In this document: positions 53,764 through 62,708 of the stretch, piece after piece
How positions within the stretch are numbered: position 1 is the stretch's first letter
Layout of the letters: each line of letters starts with the position of its first letter
Origin: QFNR01 sp043842855
GTDB lineage: Bacteria; Pseudomonadota; Gammaproteobacteria; Burkholderiales; Neisseriaceae
Assembly: GCA_043842855.1 (NCBI GenBank)
Contig: JBBPJF010000001.1
Coordinates: 124,001 to 188,000, forward strand
Length of the DNA stretch: 64,000 bases
Direction: 5' to 3'
Program-made: the position numbers and the translations under genes
Notes under the pieces: model-generated
What the model saw: the letters and a program-made list of their open reading frames with translations, nothing else
Databases searched by the model: none
Told to the model about the DNA's origin: nothing

Positions 53764-54385
53764 AAACACCTTTCGTAAGTGGGTTATATAAGTGATGTCT
53801 CTTTATGTAGTTCATTACATCGTTTGGCAGCCATCCCTTTGGCACATCTTGCCTGCATCTAAAACAATGCCGAATATAGGTAGAGCTTATTGGAGAATTT
53901 AACGAATTCAGAAATAGCAAATGAGCTGGAAATTTAAAACTGGCATTTCTAGCCTCTATCTCCGACCGCGTATCCGTACCACGCATTACTACAATAAAAG
54001 TGGCTAATTGAAGCACTTCCTGATAACGATACCATTGATCTATCGTACAAAAGGAATCGCTACCTAATAACCATAATAAATGGCTACCAGGATAGAGGGC
54101 TTTAAGCTCGGTTAAAGTATGATAAGTACGGGTAGGACCAGTTTTTTCCAACTCAAAAGTAACCACTTCTACTTGAGGCAACCATTTAAACGCTAGCTGA
54201 CACATGAAAAAACGATGACTTCCAGACAAAATCTTCTGCTTACCTAACTTGTGATATGCATTCCCTGAAGGGACCACCAAAAAACGATCAAAAGTGTATT
54301 CTTCAAGGCACTTTTTAACCAAGTAAACATGGCCATTGTGAACCGGATTGAAGGTTCCGCCTAATAATCCAATAACTTGCCCCAA
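53753..54385 (-). CDS. nadD: Nicotinate-nucleotide adenylyltransferase NadD
   Basis: NadD adenylates nicotinate mononucleotide in NAD synthesis. The 210-aa protein has the nucleotidyltransferase motif GGTFNPVHNGH (residues 9-19) and the C-terminal ISSTYIR motif. The start is a TTG at 54385, only 2 bases after the stop of the carbonic anhydrase gene, so translational coupling is likely. A plausible link to the toxin locus, which may attack NAD(P)+, is only a coincidence as far as I can see. Confidence 0.94.
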   Translation of the reverse strand: MGQVIGLLGGTFNPVHNGHVYLVKKCLEEYTFDRFLVVPSGNAYHKLGKQKILSGSHRFFMCQLAFKWLPQVEVVTFELEKTGPTRTYHTLTELKALYPGSHLLWLLGSDSFCTIDQWYRYQEVLQLATFIVVMRGTDTRSEIEARNASFKFPAHLLFLNSLNSPISSTYIRHCFRCRQDVPKGWLPNDVMNYIKRHHLYNPLTKGVYDY

Positions 54386-54387
54386 AC

Positions 54388-54948
54388 TTACGTTCCCGCT
54401 TCAACCACAGTCAACTCACCTGTGGAAGGATGAACAATCAAACCGTGAACTGCAATTCTACGTGGGAGCAAGGGATGGTGGTGAATACGTTGTACTGTAT
54501 AAAGTACGCTCTCATTCACTGAGTCAAAACCCTTTAACCAAGTATCCAAGTCAATTCCTGAATAACGAATCAAATCAATGTCATCTTGTGAAATTCCTTC
54601 GTCCAAAGCCTTACTAATAATCTTGGAAGCTCGCATTCCCCTGGCACCACAATCATGGTGCCCAATGACCATAATTTCTTCAACTCCTAACTCATACACT
54701 GCAATCAACAAGCTACTCATTACTGAGCCCCAAGGATGTAACACCACAGCGCCTGCATTCTTAATCCATTGCGCATCTCCCTCTCTAAGGCCTAACGCCC
54801 GAGGTAACAGGCCCGTCATCCTGGCATCCATACAGCTGAGAATGGCTAGACGCAAACGAGGATACTTAGAAACGACTAGATGAGAACTTTGACCTGAGGC
54901 CAAAAACTGACGATTATGCTCTAAAATCTCTGACAACAAACTTGACAT
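54388..54948 (-). CDS. can: Beta-class carbonic anhydrase
   Basis: This 186-aa enzyme hydrates carbon dioxide to bicarbonate. Zinc ligands and the dyad are in LAILSCMDARM (Cys, Asp) and IGHHDCGARGM (His, Cys). The sequence resembles the Rv1284/YtiB-type beta enzymes more than E. coli Can, so the symbol is used generically. It starts the leftward can-nadD-rsfS-rlmH-hemB group and lies 2 bases ahead of nadD. Confidence 0.88.
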   Translation of the reverse strand: MSSLLSEILEHNRQFLASGQSSHLVVSKYPRLRLAILSCMDARMTGLLPRALGLREGDAQWIKNAGAVVLHPWGSVMSSLLIAVYELGVEEIMVIGHHDCGARGMRASKIISKALDEGISQDDIDLIRYSGIDLDTWLKGFDSVNESVLYTVQRIHHHPLLPRRIAVHGLIVHPSTGELTVVEAGT

Positions 54949-55252
54949 AAAAGGGACAAGTAAATAGTGACTCCCAGCCCTATTCTACCTGTAAAAAAAC
55001 GGTTTTTGAATAGCCTACTAAAATGCTTACTCTCAATTTAGTATCGGAAATAGGCATAACTCCCTTCACCCTCAGCAAATTGACAATCAAGTAATAGAAA
55101 GAGAAGCATATTAGCAAGGTGAATCCTCTTTACCATCGGCCTAGAGCGCCCTAATGACTGCACTGAACTTAAGCACATCACAGCGAATTAGCTCCACTTT
55201 CAGACTACTGTATGTAAAGGTGAGACTAGGCCTCTCTTTTCTTTTAACGACA
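54949..55252. other. Spacer without recognisable gene
   Basis: This 304-base gap lies between the 3' end of serC and the carbonic anhydrase start. The only ORF in it is short, TTG-type and unsupported. It should hold the promoter of the can-nadD group, but no clear -35/-10 pair was found. Confidence 0.5.
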
Positions 55253-56398
55253 CTAGGTGTAATACACGGTTTTAGATCTAGACTTTTGAAATTCCACCAT
55301 AAATTGACATAACGCCTCCACCCCTCGTAAAGGCATAGCATTATAGATACTAGCTCGCATGCCCCCTACTGACCTATATCCCCTCAAGAAATGTAAATTT
55401 GCCTCAGTTGCTTTTTGAATAAATAGTTCATCTAATGCCTGACTAGGAGTTCTGAAGACAACATTCATTTGAGAACGAGCTCTTCTTTGTAGAGAATTAA
55501 TATAAAATCCCTCACTTTCATCAATTGTCTTATATAGGAGCTCTGCCTTTTGGGTATTGATTTCTCTAATCCATGGTATCCCTCCATTTTTCAATAACCA
55601 CCTAGTTACCAGCATGCATGCATAGATCCCAAAGGTATTTGGAGTATTATACATTCCATCCTTTTTCCAATACGCCCTATAAGCTAGAACATCTGGAACA
55701 ACGTCTACCACATAGTCCAACCAATCTTTTTTTACGATAACTAAGGTGACTCCTGGTGGACCAAGGTTCTTCTGAGCACTGGCATAGATTAATCCATACT
55801 GACATACTTCGATTTCTCGAGCTAGTAGATCACTTGACATATCTACTACTAAGGCTGGATAGCTTGGATCAAGGCGTTTTGGTAGAACAGGAAATTGGAT
55901 TCCATGTACTGTTTCATTACTAGCAAAGTGGATAAAGTCTAGTGGGGCTTCTATCTTCCAATCTTTCTGCTCTGGAATATCAGTAAACTGTCCTTCTTTT
56001 TCACTACTAGCTATTACCTCTGTTAAGATTAAGTTAGTTTTCCGCATTTGTTGGTAAGCTAAGCGGCTCCAATTACCGGAAATAACATAGCCCACTCGAC
56101 GCTGACGCGATAGAGATAAATTCAAACAGATATCTATAAACTGTAAGCTAGCCCCACCCTGTAAACACAAAACAGCGTATTTGTCTTGAGGAATTTTAAG
56201 CAGCTCTGCTAAATTATTTTCTAGCTCCTTTAGTACCTCTAAGAAAATAGCACTACGGTGACTCACTGTCATCAGCGAAAGTCCCGTCCCTTTATAATCC
56301 AAAAGTTCCGTTTGTATTGCCTGCAGTACTTCGATTGGCATAACAGCTGGACCGGCTGAAAAATTAAATACTTCCTTATTTGACCTCTTAGTTCTCAT
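55253..56398 (-). CDS. serC: Phosphoserine aminotransferase SerC
   Basis: SerC makes phosphoserine from 3-phosphohydroxypyruvate and also serves pyridoxal phosphate synthesis. The 381-aa protein has FNFSAGPAVMPIEVLQAIQ at the start and the PLP lysine in YASAQKNLGPPGVTLVIVK. GGASLQFIDICLNL and the C-terminal YNAMPLRGVEALCQFM are typical. The length is near the usual 360. It is divergent from rimP and alone in its unit; the C-terminal tail runs about ten residues past the usual end. Confidence 0.96.
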   Translation of the reverse strand: MRTKRSNKEVFNFSAGPAVMPIEVLQAIQTELLDYKGTGLSLMTVSHRSAIFLEVLKELENNLAELLKIPQDKYAVLCLQGGASLQFIDICLNLSLSRQRRVGYVISGNWSRLAYQQMRKTNLILTEVIASSEKEGQFTDIPEQKDWKIEAPLDFIHFASNETVHGIQFPVLPKRLDPSYPALVVDMSSDLLAREIEVCQYGLIYASAQKNLGPPGVTLVIVKKDWLDYVVDVVPDVLAYRAYWKKDGMYNTPNTFGIYACMLVTRWLLKNGGIPWIREINTQKAELLYKTIDESEGFYINSLQRRARSQMNVVFRTPSQALDELFIQKATEANLHFLRGYRSVGGMRASIYNAMPLRGVEALCQFMVEFQKSRSKTVYYT

Positions 56399-56580
56399 TC
56401 TTCCTCACTAACTTTAAGTGAATACCCACGGCATCCCCTCTTAGCTTCAGGTGGGTAATTCCAGATCATAACGCAATTATTCTGTATTATCCTATAGGGT
56501 AAAGTACTCTGTAAGTCCCTTTTTACTTGAAATTCATATAGAAGCCCTCTGTTAACCTTTGTTTTTTTACAACTTTGAGT

Positions 56581-56624
56581 TATAATCGGGCGGACTTATC
56601 GAATGGGCAGGAGCCCATTTTTTT
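56581..56624 (+). promoter_or_regulatory. rimP promoter -10 and rimP-leader-type attenuator
   Basis: TATAAT (56581-56586) lies 58 bases before rimP. It is followed by a 7-bp hairpin (AATGGGC, 56602-56608, with GCCCATT, 56613-56619; AGGA loop) and a run of six T ending at 56624. This is an intrinsic terminator between promoter and start codon, as in the rimP-leader motif described in other proteobacteria. Read-through control of rimP-nusA-infB is inferred. Confidence 0.65.
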
Positions 56625-56638
56625 ATGGTTAAAGACTT

Positions 56639-57073
56639 ATGACCCTCGAAAAAATAATAGCCCGTTGTTTGCTGGCACTCGACTATGAGTTAGTTGATGT
56701 TGAGAAGACCCCCCACGGTACGCTGCGTGTCTACATAGATAAACCTCCAGCGGGCGTTACTATCGAAGATTGTGCCTGCGTTAGTCAGCAGCTTAACCGT
56801 GTACTGACCGTAGAAGGGATAGATTATAATAGGCTTGAGATCTCTAGTCCGGGCTTGGATAGGGTTTTAAAAAAACCGGAAGACTTTGTCAGATTTCTCG
56901 GTGCTAGAGTCCAAATCAAAACCAGACTACCCGTAAAAGAACAAAAGAGGTTCATTGGAAAAATAGTCGAGTTTCATAACCAGATTTTAACCTTGTCATG
57001 TGAAATGGAAACTAAACTGGTTTCCATTGCCTTCGATAATATAGAGAAGGCTCGATTAAAGCCAGAAATTTAG
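56639..57073 (+). CDS. rimP: Ribosome maturation factor RimP
   Basis: RimP assists 30S subunit assembly. The 144-aa length fits (E. coli about 150). The family motifs LRVYIDKPPAGVTIEDCACVSQQL and LEISSPGLDRVLKKPEDF (about residues 28-80) are clear. It is the first gene of rimP-nusA-infB-rbfA, expressed behind the attenuator-like leader. nusA starts 30 bases later. Confidence 0.95.
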   Translation: MTLEKIIARCLLALDYELVDVEKTPHGTLRVYIDKPPAGVTIEDCACVSQQLNRVLTVEGIDYNRLEISSPGLDRVLKKPEDFVRFLGARVQIKTRLPVKEQKRFIGKIVEFHNQILTLSCEMETKLVSIAFDNIEKARLKPEI

Positions 57074-57103
57074 AGAAACTTCCTTGCGGAGAAAAGACAA
57101 CTC

Positions 57104-58603
57104 ATGAGTCGTGAAATATTATTATTGATTAACGCATTAGCTAGCGAAAAAAACGTAGGAAGTGACATTGTATTCGCTGCGGTAGAATTTGCCTTAGCAG
57201 GCGCTGCACGTAAAAAACTAGGGCTTGAGAATATTGATGTCCACGTTGATATTGATCGTGAAACTGGTCAGTATGAAGTGTTCCGCCGGTGGCTAATAGT
57301 GGAAGATCTGGATTATACAACACCATCTCTGCAAAAAACTATTGAGGAAATAAAGGAGCTAGAGCCTACTAGTACGCTTCAGGTAGGTGATTACTACACG
57401 GAACTTATCCCTGACGTTGACTTTGGCAGGATAGGTGCTCAGACAGCAAAAAGAATTATCTTACAAAAAATTAGGGAAGCTGAAAGAGAGCAAGTCCTCA
57501 ATGAGTTTTTACAGAGGAAAGAGACTCTTGTTTCAGGCGTAGTCAAACGAATAGACCGTCATGGTGCTACGGTGGAGATTGGTCGTCTAGAAGCGCTGTT
57601 ACCTCGTGATCAAATGATCCCAAGAGAAAATTTACGTGTTGGCGACCGTGTTCGAGCTACACTTTTAAAATTAGAGCAAAGAGGGGGGCATCCAGAAATA
57701 GTTCTAACCAGAACCTCTAAGGAATTTTTAATTCGTCTGTTTGAACTGGAGGTTCCAGAAATAGAGGAAGGGGCCATAGAAATTAAAGCAGTGAGCCGTG
57801 ACCCTGGTATGAGAGCCAAGATAGCGGTTAAATCAAGCGATCCTAGAATAGATCCTCAGGGTACGTGTATAGGAGTAAGAAGTTCCAGAGTTAAAAATGT
57901 TTCCAATGCATTGAACGGAGAACGCATTGACGTTGTACTTTGGTCTCCGGAACCAGCGCAATTTATTATTAATGCGCTTTCTCCTACCACGGTTACACGT
58001 ATACTAATAGATGAGGACAACCGTAGCGTTGATGTGGTGGTTGAAGAAGAACAGTTACCTATCGCTATTGGTAGGAGTGGACAAAATGTGAGACTTGCAT
58101 CTGAATTAACTGGCTGGCATCTAAAAATACTGACGGTAGAACAAGCTGAGGAAGTGCATCAAACGCAAGATGAGAGCCTAAGGAATTACTTCATAGATAG
58201 TCTCACTATAGACGAGGACATTGCAGAAATCTTGGTACAAGAGGGATTTGTTTCTTTAGAGGAAATTGCCTATGTACCTTTAGAGGAGCTTTTAGCCATT
58301 GAAGAATTTGACGCTGAATTGGTAGATGACCTGCGCGCAAGAGCCAGAAACGAATTACTCATGCAGGCTATTGCTACTGAAGAAAAGTTGAGGGAAATGG
58401 ATCCTCGACTTAAGCAGCTTGATGGTATGGATGAAAACCTACTAAAAAAATTATTAAGCCGAAATATATCGAATTTGAACGACTTTGCAGAATTATCCAC
58501 CCACGAACTAAGAGAATTCACAGATCTTAGCACGCAGCAGGCTAGTGAGCTTATTTTAAAAGCACGGTCCCACTGGTTTAAAGAAGGAGAAACGAGTGAC
58601 TAA
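57104..58603 (+). CDS. nusA: Transcription termination/antitermination factor NusA
   Basis: NusA binds RNA polymerase and modulates pausing, termination and antitermination. The 499-aa length matches proteobacterial NusA (E. coli 495). It has the N-terminal polymerase-binding domain (about 1-125), an S1 domain (about 137-200), tandem KH domains (ISVDVVVEEEQLPIAIGRSGQNVRLAS segment) and two acidic C-terminal repeats (FIDSLTIDEDIAEILVQEG; LKKLLSRNISNLNDFAELS). The stop overlaps infB by 8 bases. Confidence 0.97.
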   Translation: MSREILLLINALASEKNVGSDIVFAAVEFALAGAARKKLGLENIDVHVDIDRETGQYEVFRRWLIVEDLDYTTPSLQKTIEEIKELEPTSTLQVGDYYTELIPDVDFGRIGAQTAKRIILQKIREAEREQVLNEFLQRKETLVSGVVKRIDRHGATVEIGRLEALLPRDQMIPRENLRVGDRVRATLLKLEQRGGHPEIVLTRTSKEFLIRLFELEVPEIEEGAIEIKAVSRDPGMRAKIAVKSSDPRIDPQGTCIGVRSSRVKNVSNALNGERIDVVLWSPEPAQFIINALSPTTVTRILIDEDNRSVDVVVEEEQLPIAIGRSGQNVRLASELTGWHLKILTVEQAEEVHQTQDESLRNYFIDSLTIDEDIAEILVQEGFVSLEEIAYVPLEELLAIEEFDAELVDDLRARARNELLMQAIATEEKLREMDPRLKQLDGMDENLLKKLLSRNISNLNDFAELSTHELREFTDLSTQQASELILKARSHWFKEGETSD

Positions 58604-61331
58604 AGAAACCCTTCAGAGCTTTGCTAAACAACTTAAGCTCCCTGAGAAAGAACTGATCGAACAGTTTCATTCTATTGGCATCAACTTTCGCTCTGCGGAG
58701 GATTTGGTTACAGATGAAAACAAAAAGGCTTTATTGATTAAGTTACAGGCAGATCATGAGGCTAAAACGCCTATCAAGAAAAGATTAAATATTAGTCGTA
58801 GGAAGACTGAAAGAGCTTTACCAACGGCCTCAGCAGCAGAAGTTCAGGTTGCAGGAGTGCAGGTGGAAACTAAACGTCGTAGAAAAATTTCTCTTCCCGG
58901 GGCCAGTGAGGGTGGACGTGCTTATCTCACCAAAGAGACCTCTGTACCAGGCTTTAAGAATACTCCTCCCGCGGCTGAAAATTTTGTAGCTGAACAAGCT
59001 AAAGGAATAGCTTCCAAACAACAAGAAACAGTTGTTGCTGCGTCAGTGGAGGAAAACGTATCTATTCCAGAAGTAGAGAAAGCTGCAGTTTCAGTAAATC
59101 CAATACCGTCCTCAAAAACTTCTAGCGTAGAGAATGCTAGTCCTTCCCCTCTACCACCGGTCCCTCCCGAATCTATTTTAACTCGTGAGGAAATAGCGCG
59201 TCGGAATGCTGAAAGAGTTAGTTCGGAACAATTAAGAGCTCATCAACAGGAATTGCTGAGGCAAAGAGAAGAATTACGTAGAAAAAAAGAAGTTAAAGCT
59301 AACCTCAATGAGATAAAGCCTGCTCCTAAGCCTAACAATTTGGTATCACCGGAAGCTATTCCTGCTAAGAAAACTAAAAAGAATTCGGTTCAGTCTCCGA
59401 AGGAAGAGTTAATTCCTTCAAAAAAAGTGAAGGCTAAATTAAAACCTCGAGAAATATATGAACAGAGCCTTAGTGATGAAGAGAAGGGCGTAGCCTGGCC
59501 TGCTGGTAAAAAAACAAATAAGAAAGTGACTAGAGAAGAAAATAAACATGCTTTTCAAGTACCTACGGAGCCCGTTATCCATGAAGTTACGGTCCCAGAA
59601 ACTATCACGGTAGCAGAGCTAGCTAAAAAGATGTCAGTTAAGGCAGCTGAAGTTATCAAGGCGCTAATGAAGATGGGCGTTATGGTAACTATCAACCAAA
59701 ATCTTGATCAGGAAACAGCTCTTATTGTAGTAGAAGAACTAGGTCATGTAGGTATAGCAGCTGGTAACATAAGTGATCCTGAAGTTTATTTAGACGAAAC
59801 TACTGTTTCTAATAGCCCTCTTCTACCTCGAGCTCCAGTAGTGACGGTAATGGGTCATGTGGATCATGGTAAAACTTCTCTACTAGATTTTATGCGTCAG
59901 ACAAAAGTTGTTGCAAATGAAGCCGGAGGTATTACCCAGCATATTGGGGCCTACACCCTTCAAACCCCTAAAGGCGGCATTACCTTCTTAGATACGCCTG
60001 GCCACGCTGCTTTCACGCAGATGCGTGCTAGGGGAGCAAAAGCTACTGATATCGTTATTTTGGTAGTAGCTGCTGATGATGGGGTTATGCCTCAAACCAT
60101 AGAGGCTATTCACCATGCGAAGGCTGCACAAGTTCCAATCGTAGTGGCTGTTAATAAAATTGATAAAGAAGCTGCCAATCCAGAAAAGATTCGCCAAGAG
60201 CTTAGTCAACATCAGGTCATTCCTGATAATTGGGGTGGAGATACACAATTTATAGATATTTCTGCTAAACAGGGTACTAATATTGACCAACTGCTTGAGG
60301 CGGTTTTACTGGAGGCTGAAGTACTAGAATTAAAGGCTCAGGTGGATGCCCCTGCCAAGGGTGTAGTAATCGAATCTAGGTTGGATAAAAGTAAGGGCGC
60401 TGTCATCACCTTATTAGTGCAGTCTGGAACCCTAAAGAAGGGGGATGTACTGTTGGCTGGAAATGCCTACGGCAAGGTACGAGCCATGTATGATGAAAGA
60501 GGTAAGGAAACTAAGACAGCTCTACCTTCTACGCCAGTAGAGGTATTAGGTCTGTCCAGCGTTCCTCATTCTGGTGAGGATGCAATTGTTTTAAAAGATG
60601 AAAAGAAGGCAAGGGAAATAGCTCTGTTCCGGCAAGGCAAGTATCGTGACTTACGTCTAGCTAGGCAAGAAGCTGGTAAATTGGAAAACCTTTTTAATCA
60701 GGTTGATTCCGGTCAATTACAGCAACTCCCTATTATTATCAAGGCAGATGTTCAGGGCTCATATGAGGCTCTTGCTAATAGCCTAAAACAACTTTCTACT
60801 GATGAAATTAAAATAACTATTGTGCATGAGGGAGTTGGAGGTATCAATGAATCAGATATCAATTTGGCTATCGCCTCTAGAGCAATTATAGTTGCATTTA
60901 ACGTTAGGGCAGATGCGAGTGCGCGAAAATTGGCTCAAACAGAGCATGTTGATGTACGGTACTATAACGTTATTTATGAAGCTATTAACGATATCAAAGC
61001 CGCTATGTCAGGTATGCTCTCTCCAGAAGAAAAAGAGAAGGTTTTAGGTTTACTGGAGGTGCGACAAGTTATCTCTATCTCTAAAGTTGGACAGGTTGCT
61101 GGTTGTATGGTTTTAGAAGGCCTAGTGCGCAATAACTCTAAGGTAAGAATCTTGCGAGATAATGTAGTTGTCTATACGGGAGCAATAGATTCATTAAAAC
61201 GTTATAAAGATGATGTAAAAGAAGTAAAACAAGGTTTTGAATGTGGCCTTACTATTAAAAATTACAATGATATCCAAGAGAAAGACCAATTAGAAATATT
61301 TGAAATTATAGAAGTGCAGAGGAACTTGTGA
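58596..61331 (+). CDS. infB: Translation initiation factor IF-2
   Basis: IF-2 is the GTPase that brings fMet-tRNA to the 30S subunit. The 911-aa protein begins at a GTG with AGAAGGAGA upstream and overlaps nusA by 8 bases. There is a long charged N-terminal region (about 60-330, lysine, proline and alanine-rich), an IF2-N segment (TVAELAKKMSVKAAEVIKAL) and the G domain with GHVDHGKTSLLDFMR, DTPGHAAFTQMR and NKIDK. The C-terminal domains follow, including the fMet-binding EVRQVISISKVGQVAGC. Confidence 0.98.
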   Translation: MTKETLQSFAKQLKLPEKELIEQFHSIGINFRSAEDLVTDENKKALLIKLQADHEAKTPIKKRLNISRRKTERALPTASAAEVQVAGVQVETKRRRKISLPGASEGGRAYLTKETSVPGFKNTPPAAENFVAEQAKGIASKQQETVVAASVEENVSIPEVEKAAVSVNPIPSSKTSSVENASPSPLPPVPPESILTREEIARRNAERVSSEQLRAHQQELLRQREELRRKKEVKANLNEIKPAPKPNNLVSPEAIPAKKTKKNSVQSPKEELIPSKKVKAKLKPREIYEQSLSDEEKGVAWPAGKKTNKKVTREENKHAFQVPTEPVIHEVTVPETITVAELAKKMSVKAAEVIKALMKMGVMVTINQNLDQETALIVVEELGHVGIAAGNISDPEVYLDETTVSNSPLLPRAPVVTVMGHVDHGKTSLLDFMRQTKVVANEAGGITQHIGAYTLQTPKGGITFLDTPGHAAFTQMRARGAKATDIVILVVAADDGVMPQTIEAIHHAKAAQVPIVVAVNKIDKEAANPEKIRQELSQHQVIPDNWGGDTQFIDISAKQGTNIDQLLEAVLLEAEVLELKAQVDAPAKGVVIESRLDKSKGAVITLLVQSGTLKKGDVLLAGNAYGKVRAMYDERGKETKTALPSTPVEVLGLSSVPHSGEDAIVLKDEKKAREIALFRQGKYRDLRLARQEAGKLENLFNQVDSGQLQQLPIIIKADVQGSYEALANSLKQLSTDEIKITIVHEGVGGINESDINLAIASRAIIVAFNVRADASARKLAQTEHVDVRYYNVIYEAINDIKAAMSGMLSPEEKEKVLGLLEVRQVISISKVGQVAGCMVLEGLVRNNSKVRILRDNVVVYTGAIDSLKRYKDDVKEVKQGFECGLTIKNYNDIQEKDQLEIFEIIEVQRNL

Positions 61332-61405
61332 TAATAAGGACTTCCTAATGTGAAATACCTGTATAGTGAGCAAGCGTTCTAGCTGAAACAGCAAGAAGAG
61401 GGAAT

Positions 61406-61762
61406 GTGAAAAAGAACTTTAGTCGGGCTGAACGCCTTAAAGAGCAAATTTTAAAGGAAATTGCCGAGATAATTTATCATTCAGTGAAAGATCCTGGAAT
61501 GGGTTTTACTACTTTCACTGAAGTTGAATTAACCAAAGATTTGCAACATGCTACCGTTTACTATACTGTTTTAGATCAAAAGGATAAAAGCGGCACGTAC
61601 CAAGCCTTGGAAAGATCTAAAGGTTTCGTTCGAAGTGAGCTAGCTAAACGCCTCACTCTCTATCATGTTCCCAATCTGAGTTTTAGTTATGACTCTAGCA
61701 TAGAACAGGGAGAGAAAATAGTACGGATTTTAGGGCAGCTCTACCCGAATGAAAAGGGATGA
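61406..61762 (+). CDS. rbfA: Ribosome-binding factor A
   Basis: RbfA helps 16S rRNA 5'-end maturation and cold adaptation. The 118-aa protein has RAERLKEQILKEIAEII and the KH-like SFSYDSSIEQGEKI motif with the family DxSxExG core. The start is a GTG at 61406 with AAGAAGAGGGA upstream. It is last in rimP-nusA-infB-rbfA. truB, the usual next gene, lies 60 kb away at 961. The 3' end overlaps the decayed infA copy on the other strand by 33 bases. Confidence 0.94.
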   Translation: MKKNFSRAERLKEQILKEIAEIIYHSVKDPGMGFTTFTEVELTKDLQHATVYYTVLDQKDKSGTYQALERSKGFVRSELAKRLTLYHVPNLSFSYDSSIEQGEKIVRILGQLYPNEKG

Positions 61763-61909
61763 TAGGCGTCCCCTGCTGTTGGTTATCCTCATTTTACCCA
61801 AGATGACTCCCAGAATCTCATGACCAGTTTCAAGTCGCACCTTGAAACTGGCATTGGGTAGCATCTCTAAAATTTCCCCTTCCATTTGTAATGTGTCTTC
61901 TTTCGCCAT
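61730..61909 (-). pseudogene. infA: Truncated infA (IF-1) copy
   Basis: A 59-codon ORF starts MAKEDTLQMEGEILEMLPN and is IF-1-like through FKVRLETGHEIL and GKMR (residues about 21-41). It then departs from the family and runs into the antisense end of rbfA. IF-1 should be about 72 aa, and the C-terminal half of the OB fold is missing. It follows a secY fragment, the natural secY-infA order of ribosomal operons. A functional infA should be elsewhere. Confidence 0.8.
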
Positions 61910-62237
61910 GCCAAAACCACTTTCGCCAAATAGCTGAACGGTTCATCAAACTCTGATATGGTTGGCTAACTTGGAAAGAGTCCAACTGAGAACTAAAGTC
62001 TATGGTCATCATTACAAAGATCAAGAGAGATGTACCCCCCAAATAAATAGCTATATTAAAGAACTGAATTAGCAACTCTGGAATAATACAAACGACGATG
62101 ATATATAACGCTCCATAGAAAGTTAACCGCAAAATTACTCTCTCTGGATACCTAGACGTTAACTCACCAGGACGAATACCTAGAATAAAAGCACTGCCTT
62201 CTTTAAGGTTCTCTGCAATTTCCCTCGGGCTATATAC
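61910..62237 (-). pseudogene. secY: C-terminal fragment of secY
   Basis: The frame open from 62237 encodes SPREIAENLKEGSAFILGIR, then PGELTSRYPERVILRLTFYG, then YLGGTSLLIFVMMTIDFSSQ. These match the last two membrane helices and the cytoplasmic loop of SecY. A TAG (62238-62240) precedes it, there is no start and the first 70 percent of the gene is absent. After the QPYQSLMNRS segment the frame runs on into infA DNA, so the original SecY stop is gone. It is probably a duplicated, decaying copy. Confidence 0.8.
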
Positions 62238-62664
62238 CTAACCAATATAATTCAGTTACTTAGGGCTCAAGTGCAGTCTCTATAGTTTTTGAGAGTGTAC
62301 TTAGACTTATTGTTTACTAAGGCTGTAGCGGTTTCTTGTATACCACATAAAATGCTAAGCGTGGTGCCTATTCATCATTAATCACCGTTTGTCTGTACTG
62401 TTTACAGAATAGTGCAACCGGAAAACTTTAAATAGGTTCCCTCAATCAAACTGGGGCTGTACTAGCTAGCTACAATTACCCTAATCCATAGTCCTTATGA
62501 TTTTCTCCGAGCTTTTTCTCTCTACCTTAATTTCAACCGTCCCCCTGCTGTTGATGAGTTTTTCTTATTTTCATGAATTTACTACTACGAATAGACATGG
62601 GGGAAAGAAACTACTCCTTAGAGGGGAACGATACTATTTCAGCAAACTCTCTGCGACTGGTTTT
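62238..62664. other. Spacer without recognisable gene
   Basis: About 430 bases lie between the secY remnant and the terminator of the last gene. One 61-codon ORF (62497-62682, plus strand) starts with a hydrophobic stretch but has no ribosome site and runs into the terminator, so I do not call it. No RNA gene was recognised. Confidence 0.5.
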
Positions 62665-62708
62665 AAAAAGGCAAATAATTAGCCACGCAAACTTTCTAAT
62701 TATTTGCC
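62665..62708 (-). terminator. Terminator overlapping the stop of the last gene
   Basis: A perfect 12-bp stem (GGCAAATAATTA at 62670-62681 with TAATTATTTGCC at 62697-62708) is followed on the minus strand by five T (62665-62669 are A on the plus strand). The inner arm includes the last codons and TAA of the gene starting upstream. Confidence 0.85.

Noticed and set aside
62497..62682. 61-codon plus-strand ORF with a hydrophobic start
   Set aside because: No ribosome site, runs into a minus-strand terminator, and no recognised relative.
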